NCBI GenBank assembly: GCA_964019415.1
Contig: OZ025872.1
Location: 10,578,266 to 10,642,265 of the forward strand
Origin: Ianthella basta
Lineage: Eukaryota > Porifera > Demospongiae > Verongiida > Ianthellidae
Length of the DNA stretch: 64,000 nt
Direction of reading: 5' to 3'
Position numbers and translations under genes: made by a program
Notes under the pieces: generated by a model
What the model saw: only the letters and a program-made list of their open reading frames with translations
Told to the model about the DNA's origin: nothing
The model's database searches: none
Shown: positions 58,325-64,000 of the stretch, piece after piece
Layout: every line of letters starts with the position of its first letter
Position numbering within the stretch: position 1 is the first letter of the stretch

Positions 58325-61300
58325 AGTATGTAACAGTACCAGTGTTGTGTGTTGCTATGCATGTGTGTGAATATAACAACATTTGACAGTGCAGTATGTT
58401 TTGTGTTAGGTCCACAGCTTGCAATGTATAGTTCAGCTCTGCACATTGTGTCTCCCTCCATGACCACTTGTCTCCCTCCCCTGCAGATCGTGCCGATAAG
58501 GAGGTGGAAACGTTTGCCAGTTATTTAAAGAAAAGTACTAAGTTCAGAAAACTGGAGTTGACTAATTGTGACAAGCTATCCCCTGTGCACATTGCAACCA
58601 TCGTCAGGGTTCTCAATGAGAACAACAGCCTTGAAGAGCTGGTGGTCACAAGTCCACGTACGGTGAGTTGTGTCTGGTAATGTGATTCCTGTGAGTCGTA
58701 GGGATGGTAGTGACACCAAGCTCATAGGTCAGTTCTGAGTGTGTTGTCTGTTTGTCACATTACACCATGTGAACTGGTGATGATATATATTAATGAATGT
58801 TCGAGATTGCGGGATACATCCCTCCGGCACGCATTGTGCGATTGATGCTGGGCAGTCAATGTCACTGTGAGAGCAGAGTGATCTGCATCTTCTCAGGCAC
58901 ATGATTTGTGCTCTGACTAGAGCAAAGCCGAGTCGGCAACGGAGCCAGCGTATGACATTGCTGTAGGACTCCTCCCTCTTCAATGAGAGTAGGTGAGCAA
59001 GCCTCTCGTAGACAATTGATGTTGACTTGCCCATTCCTCCCGCTGTTGAGAAGATGAGTCGGGAGATCGATCGAAGGAAGCATGTTTGACATCCCTTACA
59101 CGTTGGTTGTTTCGACATCTCTTCTCTTGCTCGTGTTGTCTGAAACAGGCTTCGCGGGTTTAGTTGCGGTATATAATTCGGCATTGGGATTGAAAATGCG
59201 CACATTCATGAAGACTTTTTAAAAATGTGAACCCCAAAAACTGCAGACGCTAATAGAGAGTTTTAGTTTTCGAATTTTTGACGTTTACGCCTAACGTCAA
59301 ATGTGAAAACGTCACGAAACATCATTAAAATATCAAATGATCCCACGTTCACGTTAGCTCTCATGTATGTGTGCCACGTTTTTTAAGGCTATACCCCTTG
59401 CTAGCCATAAAGATTTTGGTCGCTGTGCTTTTTGCTCTTCTTTGCTTGTTTGCCATCTGGTGAGTTGAATTGTGTAGTATAACATCTTGTACAGCTATTC
59501 AGATGCCATTTACGTGGGAGCCTAAGTCTTTCGCAGAGTAAAACTGCGCTATATGAGAGATGGTAAGTCTTGCACTAACTATATTGTTCCTAGCCTTTTT
59601 CTGTGCAGGACTTCGCACCAAATGCCTTCACTCAGGTGGCCAATGCCTTGGCAAGACGTTGCTAATTGACCAGCAAACAGTTTGACTCAAGAGTCGAGGC
59701 TGCTATTTTCGTATGCCGTCTCTCCCAAAACTTCCTTGAAATGGAAAGACGAATGTGTCCCTTCTACCAGTGCAGTCTACGACTGAACAAACCTGAGCTT
59801 TACCTCCATTCCAACTTTTGGACCTTGTAATCTTGTCGTACATACATACTTCTTTACACGCCAATCTAAAGTTACTTTTTCTTCCACGCCTACGTGTACG
59901 TGAATGTGTAACGTGGTGACATCACACGGACGTTTGAGGTTAGACGTAAATGGCAAACTAAAACTGTCTAATATCAGATCTGGCCTCTGCATCTGTGTTG
60001 GCTGTTCTGTGCCGCATGGTCTCTCCAGTTAATGGTTGGAGGTGGGGCTCAACCCGCACATCATGGCATACCTCACTCAGTAGAAATGCAGTGAGATCCC
60101 GGACCTCATTGTGACTTAGAGTGGGGAATCCCCCTTTGAGACAGTTCAAGGAATGATCTACACAAAATGGTTTTCAACATTCACACCTGGTTGGCATATC
60201 CCTGGGGCACCATCCATATCTCAACGCAATTGCCTCAAGGAAGGCTCACTTGTGAAGGACAAAATCATATGTCTGCAGCGAGAAGGATTAGAGCCATGAG
60301 GAAGCACCTTCCTGGGTGATGATAGTGACCTGTTGCTGGAGCTTTTGCTGAGAGACATTCCACTGTGTTCTTCATCGTCAAAGTTTTCTCCTCCAACTGC
60401 AAGTGTACAGCCTCGTGCTTGTTGCTAGCATGCTTTTTGTGCAAGGTCAGGGTCCAACACCTGCTGCTGGTTCAACACTGCTTCTACTAGAGGGGCACAA
60501 TTCTTTTGAGACAGTAAACACTGCTGTGAAGACGTCTGATGTGGGAAGGGTATGCCCAAGCCCCCATCTCTGACTGGAAGTGAAAAGAGGTCCCTTTCTT
60601 TCTTCATCAGTAATGGTGTGCATACCAGTGACTGCAGGAATGAAGTGATGGCAAATCACATCTTCCAAAGGCTTCAATTAGTTGCAAGATAAAGGAACCA
60701 TTCTCATGAAGTACATCCACCCACCTACGACACCATGTGCAAAGGTGGAGAAAGCAGCATGAGGTTGGGATTCTGCAAACTTCGCCAGGTTTTCCACTTG
60801 CTTGCCCCAGTTCTGGACCTTATCACAGATGCATTGATTGCAGTAGTCAGTAGTACCCAATAGGGATTCCCAAATGCATTCTTCCTTCATGGGTAACAAT
60901 GAGATCAGTGGCATCAAACTTCTCAAGAGCCTCCTCTTCAAAACCTGGTTTGACAATGATGGATGATTTGCTTGCTTTAGGAAAATATCCAAACTGGGGA
61001 CTATATTCAACAAGCTTTTCCCACCAAGAGAAACCCCACTAACAGTCCCTCCGGCAGAAGCATTATCCGCGTACCACACCTGTGTGGAGTCATTGGCACA
61101 TTCCTTAACTAGGGGTGCAATGGCCAGGGCATACATGGCCATGCTTGTGAGTTGTTAGATTGTGCCCTCTTCTGAGATCAGAGTTCGGTCTTGAACGAAG
61201 AGCTTCAGTTGACTATGATAGGTGTTGATCAGAGCTGGTGCAATGGATGGACAGCTACGAAGAATGTTTACTAGGGCCACCATTTTGTTGGCAGAGTTGA

Positions 61301-63624
61301 ATGCGTTCTCAGCTTCAATGAGCAAAACAGCCTCCGTGCTGTCCTGTTTGAACACTGCTTGCATAGCCAAGCTTGCCACTTCTACGCCATTCTCATATCC
61401 TGCACACAGCGGATCCTTTCATTCGAGATGCAGTGTCCCTGATCAATGCCCCATCTAGGCTGTCAAAGATAATAGGGTGGAAAGAACCTGCATCATCTAT
61501 TTCAGGGACAAGTGCAGATGGATTCATCTCCCTTCCTTTAGGATGCTTCCGGCACAGCTCATCAAAGACGGTCTTGTTGTCATCTAGGACCATTTCTGGA
61601 GAAAGGGAGCCACCTGACGGTTTGTTTGATAAAAGTCTGAGAAAAACTGCACCTCTGCGGCAGCAAAGTGGGCATGATCATTGCCACTCGCGGCATGATT
61701 TGTTCCATACCAGCAGCTTCATTGTAGGACACAAACAAGGATGTGAATTCATGAACGGAACTCTTCCCAATTGCGCCTGATGGGACCCTGAGTAGGTTCT
61801 TTTCCATCCTACAATTTCTTCATACGCACGGTTGATTGTTCTAACAATTGATTCAGGCTCAGCATCCCCCCACTTGAAGTTTGGAGGGAGCATCCCCCCT
61901 CTTGAATTTGGAGGGAAGTTTGAACGGGAACACACAATGAACTGAGGAAAACTCACAGTCCCTAGCCGCTCCTTCTTCTGCTGATTCTTCCGTGTCGTCT
62001 GGGGTTGCGGCCATAGAGCAGCCTGTAGACTGTTGTGAAGATCCTTGTCCCATTCTGACATCTACCGATCTGGCTCGGGTGGCAATCAACGCAAGACTTT
62101 CTTGCTTTGGCACAGCTGCAACGTACACACTTTCCAGTATTTGTACACAAACAACTAAGACATGATTCGATTGTACTCGGTCTTGTAGAACTTGTAGCTT
62201 CTGAGTAGTTCAAATCAAACTAAGAGGTCTTGATCTGCCATCTTAACATCATCTCATGTCATCTTTTCGTGAGCTGGTTTCTTCCATCAGAAACTATGCA
62301 CACTTTGAAACCATCTCCATTCACCTGACTACCATAACAGGTGATCGATAGCCCCTTCCTCTCACTCGGGAGAGCCCCCATGATGTTGTACATCTGTCTT
62401 GTTCATACAGTTCCTCTTGGCAGTTTGCAGTTCTCACATGTCTACAGTTTTGTGTTCTTTGCAGTTTGTAGAGAGAACTGAACATTACACTAGTAGTTCA
62501 TGTATTGTCCAGAGTACTTGTTTCTACTATATACTGTGAAGGGTGTTCTCACTATGGGCTCAACTGATGAAGCCATGCATGACCTGTAGTTTAACTCTTT
62601 TGTCCCTTGGCCTATTAGCTTGCCTTGCTTATGTCAATGTGTGTCCATTGTCCTTACCTGTACACCTCCCCTATACCTCATGTCCTCCATAGCTCCATTT
62701 TGTGTCAAGTCTGAGAATGCTGCAGTGTTAGTTGTCACACATCACGGTCTCCTTAACCACATGCAGTATGGCAAGGTGAAGGGGGAGGATGTGTCAGACC
62801 CTGACATGCTGAAGGCAGTTCAAACAGCAGTCAGGGTGAACAGGTCAGTAAAGAGGATCAGGATTGAGGACATAGTGTTGAGGTGGACCAATGTGGCCAC
62901 TGCTATCATTGAAGGAGCAGCACATAACACAACATTGATGGAGGTGGAGCTGGACACACCAGATGACTCACACCCTCTCCAGGTGGTGATTGACAAAACA
63001 AGACAAGCAAACCAAAAACTACGACTGGTTGTTAGGGCTGGTGAGTAAACATCACATGACATCACATGACATCACATGACATCACATCACACTAGTACAC
63101 TCCCCCCACATGTTGTGTGTCTCATGTCCCAAGTTGTGTCTGAGTGGTGTGTGGTGGTCTGTTGGTACAAGTGTGTCACAGTGAGGGCTTGTGAGCAAGT
63201 GCTGCACTGGAGGAGGGACCCGCCCCCCTCACTAAAGAGGGGGTTCCCCTCACAACATCCACCCAGTAGTGTCAGTGTGTGGTAGTGTGGATTGGACTCA
63301 TACCCTTTTGTGTACATGTGAAGGAAGGTCTGGTACGTGCATACTGCTTGCACTGTGTGGCATTCATAATCCCACAGAAAACAGTGGAGCCTCTGCACGT
63401 GCACACAGTAGGTACCAGGCTGTCCTTCCCGCCCCCACACAATTAACAGTGCACAGGAATGAGGCTAGTGATGAATGTGTAGTAGTGGGCATGCAAGTGA
63501 TCTGGAGGGACTGATTTACAGCAAGACTGAAGTGATACTAGTGTGTCAGGTGACAAGTCACATGTGTGTACTGTAAGTGACAGTCATTTGTCACTATTTG
63601 CATGTAGGCATCGGCTACTTGTAA
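37749..63624 (+). CDS. NLR copy B: DEATH-NACHT-LRR, intact frame
   Basis: Twelve exons join without a stop: 37764-37899 (or from ATG 37749), 38134-38501, 46418-48083, 53274-53377, 53599-53665, 54003-54169, 54272-54440, 54981-55159, 58117-58279, 58487-58662, 62710-63040 and 63608-63624. They total 3,543 bases, exactly 1,181 codons with the stop. All donors are GT and all acceptors AG. The order is a Gln-rich linker, DEATH, NACHT and LRR. Known role of the family: the LRR arc restrains or senses, NACHT oligomerises with ATP, and DEATH recruits adaptors or caspases. The true start may lie upstream, since the decayed copy has an extra exon there (6288). About 15.5 kb of repeats and mobile elements fill its introns, yet no exon is hit. 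Confidence 0.85.
38134..38501 (+). CDS. DEATH-domain exon of NLR copy B
   Basis: The exon starts DASFLQYRPTLELVSRLVV and has the DEATH pattern: SSRWDHVGLQLGM, the Trp/Leu-Gly block of helix 1-2, then LKVIEREQ, CCIAMFREWLQG and RSWEVVLCAVE, the late helices with their conserved tryptophans. DEATH domains bind other DEATH domains in signalling platforms. The donor HLD|GTAAGT leaves phase zero, which fits the NACHT exon directly. Copy A has a CARD instead at this place. Confidence 0.85.
38502..39018. other. Intron sequence without features
   Basis: Ordinary AT-leaning intron DNA with no repeat or coding pattern that I can support. Confidence 0.5.
39019..39809. mobile_element. Internally deleted hAT element
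   Basis: CAGTGCTGAAAATAAC at 39019 is repeated inverted, ending at 39809, and TACTA flanks both sides as a 5-bp duplication. The 791-bp element keeps only an N-terminal zinc-finger exon. Confidence 0.8.
39191..39574 (+). CDS. N-terminal zinc-finger remnant of a hAT transposase
   Basis: A 127-codon frame has TYETFKKWRTELDREYQTVS, LRCSVCSKFKASIRGGRNFS and VKDHAQSDQHAHAL. This is the C-x-x-C ... H-x-x-x-H finger found before the catalytic core in ZNF862-like hAT proteins. The catalytic domain is absent, so it could at most bind element ends. Confidence 0.65.
   Translation: MFAPESSISGKMKRGPGKAIESEPAQKRAVTYETFKKWRTELDREYQTVSWLDCDTVSEGGKKAVKRLRCSVCSKFKASIRGGRNFSERWIVGADSVHASNVKDHAQSDQHAHALLLLKKEQGRAAD
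39810..40611. repeat. Intron stretch with a foldback at 40378-40483
   Basis: A left arm AGTCACGTGTGGCCACACCC pairs with a right arm ending GGTCTGGTCACACGAGACT; the arms are about 45 bases with mismatches. The rest has no coding feature. Confidence 0.55.
40612..41517. mobile_element. ~900-bp giant inverted repeat with motif array
   Basis: The segment from 40612 (AACAGACCACCATGCACGTC) to about 41020 is mirrored by 41035 to 41517 around a 15-base centre. The right arm is longer by one extra ~85-bp unit. Along both arms the 12-mer GTGCAAGTTACA recurs every 40-80 bases next to CCACCACCAC runs. The open frames through it come from the repeats. It would form a very large hairpin. No transposase is present. 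Confidence 0.8.
41518..42300. repeat. Repeat unit 1 of a ~0.9-kb dispersed family
   Basis: Three degenerate ~125-bp sub-repeats contain CCATTTTGTGACTAATTAAG and CCTGCTAATGACAT. The unit ends in an ATTTA/TATAT run. Units 2 and 3 follow near 44640-45415 and 45435-46015. Confidence 0.75.
42330..42615. repeat. Three ~83-bp tandem units carrying the GTGCAAGTTACA motif
   Basis: CCACCACCACCTGTGCCAGT is followed by AGAGTATCTGCG, GTTGGTCATAGAAAAAGACC and the motif, repeated three times. The same unit occurs in the giant inverted repeat (40840-40920 and mirrored). Confidence 0.85.
42765..43346. mobile_element. 582-bp MITE with TA target, pogo/Tigger-like ends
   Basis: CTGTATTCGCTCTAAAAATT at the left pairs with the inverted end CCGTATCCTCTCTAATAATT. 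TA flanks both ends (42763-42764 and 43347-43348). Internal motifs like TCTAATTTTCGTC and TCTAAATATTCGTC recur in both halves. There is no intact coding frame. Confidence 0.7.
43547..43579 (-). ncRNA. Hammerhead-ribozyme-like core in Penelope element
   Basis: Read on the minus strand: CTGAAGA, a stem GACCAG with its mirror CTGGTC around AACAT, then GAAAC and GTC. This follows the hammerhead order CUGANGA, stem II, GAAA, NUH. Penelope-like elements are known to carry such ribozymes. Stems I and III are not resolved by eye. Confidence 0.4.
43632..44516 (-). pseudogene. Penelope-like RT C-terminus plus GIY-YIG endonuclease
   Basis: The 294-codon frame begins inside the RT thumb (LPFLDALLQRKDDGNLDVTV, YRKPTHTDQYLDFRSHHP, a very characteristic Penelope block). 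It continues with RRVCRKFGMKVVFRSG and ends in the GIY-YIG nuclease: VVYQFPCSCGKTYIGETLRR, RLETRMKEHRDAC, then RLNRPSLNRDGGLELP. The nuclease nicks target DNA and the RT copies the RNA there. The catalytic RT part (palm with YxDD) is missing because of the 5' truncation, so this copy cannot move by itself. Confidence 0.85.
44640..46015. repeat. Repeat units 2 and 3 of the ~0.9-kb family
   Basis: From 44700 the sequence repeats unit 1 (41600-42300) in the same order, ending in a TTATA array at 45397-45438. A third, shorter unit follows to a second TATAT array at about 46015. The divergence between units suggests old duplications. Confidence 0.75.
46418..48083 (+). CDS. NACHT ATPase exon of NLR copy B
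   Basis: The exon has 555 codons plus one base, from acceptor GTTGCAG to donor TATG|GTAAGT. Walker A is GVPGSGKST (46691-46717) and Walker B is FIFDGFDEL (46919-46945); sensor 1 is in FMVTTRP. The later helical block WHFLHLTLQEFMAALAMAKK is conserved with copy A. All catalytic motifs are complete. The copy A exon is one codon longer; most differences are single residues, so the duplication is fairly recent or the pair is kept alike by conversion. Confidence 0.93.
48540..48725. repeat. Three ~53-bp GC-rich tandem units
   Basis: Units with GATTTAGAGCATGGGCGTGG start at 48591, 48643 and 48698. Each holds a hairpin (TGCTCTAAAT...ATTTAGAGCA). Confidence 0.75.
49161..49270. mobile_element. Foldback MITE
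   Basis: AAATGCTGACCAATCGGTGT pairs with a right arm ending CTTGGTCAGCATTT, around a central GGGCGCTTCGCGCCC palindrome. The other intron DNA from 48726 to 49340 has no coding feature. Confidence 0.7.
49605..52731 (-). pseudogene. Degenerate CR1-like endonuclease/RT polyprotein
   Basis: Recognisable parts on the minus strand: a signal-like start VVIAGALLVLAARLASCALD, the 2A peptide, and the endonuclease (VVHLNARSL, EVLAISETWLD, then LACGDFNIDMS and SDHLSILLQLN further down in shifted frames). RT follows (GIPQGSVLGPTLFSVFINDL with a damaged YADD region, PPDDTTIFI). The C-terminus reads YNTRSSSTCQLNLPSSRTCF and SFAGASLWRSLPKNIRTCAD, as in CR1/Rex LINEs. At least three frame changes separate these blocks, so the copy is dead. 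The family uses target-primed reverse transcription. Confidence 0.8.
52408..52434 (-). other. 2A ribosome-skipping peptide (GDVEANPGP)
   Basis: Residues 100-108 of the minus-strand frame read GDVEANPGP, the full 2A consensus D-V/I-E-x-N-P-G-P, preceded by the hydrophobic PWFLLLVLC. In such peptides the ribosome fails to form the last Gly-Pro bond, so two proteins are released from one frame. 2A peptides are documented in non-LTR elements of invertebrates. Confidence 0.88.
53274..63624 (+). CDS. LRR exons of NLR copy B
   Basis: Nine exons (listed in the gene entry) carry irregular LRRs: TSLELSLITLSFQNCITLVK, LRTLGLEWVSLSYEG, SLRELTVGG, TLEKLTVKG, FRKLELTNCDKLSPVHIATI and WTNVATAIIEGAAHNTTLME. 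The C-terminus reads RAGIGYL and then TAA at 63622-63624. Exon lengths equal or nearly equal those of copy A (104/104, 179/179, 331/331), and no stop or bad donor was found. The acceptor of 62710 (TTTTGTGTCAAG) is the weakest. The LRR arc is the usual sensing surface in NLRs. Confidence 0.85.
55197..57690. other. 2.5-kb insertion of unknown type in copy B intron
   Basis: Copy A intron sequence is continuous here, while copy B has about 2.5 kb extra. It begins with a small GC-rich palindrome (AGCGTGGCCTTTGGCCGCGCT). It contains a 19-base C run followed by A9 (56140-56167) and a minus-strand candidate start (MEDEVGNARRKTS, 57297-57257, donor GTAAGT), and near its right end a hairpin ACAGCACTACCGTGCTGT. 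I found no terminal repeat, target duplication or known domain. Confidence 0.45.
57925..57990. repeat. Copy B version of the conserved intronic hairpin
   Basis: AGCTGCTGGCCCCTACTTTG pairs with CAAGTAGGGGCTATCAGCT in the same place before the LRR exon as in copy A (22639-22706). Confidence 0.6.
58285..58322. repeat. (TG)n microsatellite just after a donor site
   Basis: A TG run follows the donor of exon 58117-58279 almost at once. Copy A has a longer TG run in the same place (23020-23077). Confidence 0.9.
58779..62270 (-). mobile_element. 3.5-kb retroelement with unusual RT, 8-bp target duplication
   Basis: Absent from copy A. GAACTGGT (58771-58778) and GAGCTGGT (62271-62278) flank it as an 8-bp duplication with one change. 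There are no terminal inverted repeats. The 3' end (minus strand) finishes in ATATATCATC-like sequence. The clade is not clear to me. Confidence 0.75.
58860..62213 (-). pseudogene. Degenerate reverse transcriptase with cysteine-rich N-terminus
   Basis: Blocks in order on the minus strand: a Cys-rich finger (CLSCLCTNTGKCVRCSCAKA then CVDCHPSQIGRC), an N-terminal block (NLLRVPSGAIGKSSVHEFTS), RT palm part (STEAVLLIEAENAFNSANKM), AMYALAIAPLVKE, then VWYADNASAGG in place of YADD. Further on come QPHAAFSTFAHGVVGGWMYF and a C-terminal GGMGKSTSIVYERLAHLLSL / IRWLRCRLGFALVRAQIMCL block. These blocks resemble a group of RT-like proteins seen in cnidarian and sponge genomes, as I remember them. Several stops and frame changes, plus Asp to Asn in the catalytic YADD, make this copy dead. 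Confidence 0.65.
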
Positions 63625-64000
63625 CCTCCCAAGACACACCCCCTGACCTGGTGAGTTGAGCAGTGTTCCAACCTCCTCTTGTCCCTGTGCTGGTCACATG
63701 ACCCAGACAGAGGTAGTGGGTGCACACATTGATCCATTTGTCATGTGTCCTCCCATTTCGAACATGTCCTTACCCACAGCATGTCTCTCCACTCCACAGG
63801 ACTCCACGCTCCTCTCATGTCTGCACAACAAACTGAAAGATATTACAACTGGTGTTATGTTCATAGTATAATTAGCTTATTAATTGACAACTTATTATTA
63901 TATATATAATCTTACTATAATAAATGTAACGCACATTTTCGTTGTTCAGGATAATCTCCTTCAATTCTGGACGAAACGTCACGAAACTTGGTAGGATTAC
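63625..64000. other. 3' flank of copy B
   Basis: The flank matches copy A to about 63890, with a possible alternative last exon after TCCACAG near 63800 (DSTLLSCLHNKLKD). The end of the window is AT-rich. I see no further gene. Confidence 0.5.

Overview
The window is eukaryotic nuclear DNA. It has GT-AG introns with matching phases, long (TG)n microsatellites, many foldback elements and several classes of animal transposon. The two main host genes have DEATH or CARD, NACHT and leucine-rich-repeat parts, the layout of the expanded NLR families of demosponges. A sponge or other early-branching animal is therefore the best guess, but this is an inference from gene architecture. No rRNA, tRNA, CRISPR or bacterial operon was seen.

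Layout. 1-1.8 kb: a possible first exon and the last exons of an unrecognised gene. 2.07-6.26 kb: a two-gene THAP/DDE plus YqaJ-nuclease DNA transposon. 6.3-10.0 kb: decayed N-terminal exons of an NLR, one broken by a small palindromic insertion. 10.8-24.8 kb: NLR copy A (basic N-terminus with a myristoylation-type start, CARD, NACHT, LRR). Its frame is kept across 13 exons, but it has two in-frame stops in one LRR exon, and another LRR exon is split by a CACTA-like element that itself contains a complete hAT element. 25.4-26.0 kb: a kinesin-8 pseudogene fragment. 26.9-30.4 kb: a Tc1/mariner-type element with a second, unexplained protein. 30.4-32.6 kb: foldbacks and candidate single exons. 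32.9-36.4 kb: a LINE with a restriction-like endonuclease and a Tudor-like segment inside its reverse transcriptase. 37.7-63.6 kb: NLR copy B (DEATH, NACHT, LRR), whose 12 exons join in one open frame of about 1,185 codons. Its introns hold a hAT remnant, large inverted repeats, a Penelope-like element with a hammerhead-like motif, a CR1-like LINE with a 2A peptide, an unassigned 2.5 kb insert and a degenerate reverse-transcriptase element.

How it fits together. Copies A and B are tandem paralogues: their NACHT and LRR exons match one to one in phase and nearly in length, and intron sequence is shared up to the 3' flank. Their N-termini differ (CARD in A, DEATH in B). The known role of such proteins is cytosolic sensing that recruits death-fold adaptors; nothing here shows the ligand. 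Copy B looks intact and its inserts all lie in introns. Copy A has lost exons to insertion and point mutation. All exon boundaries were read by eye from splice consensus, phase and A/B comparison.
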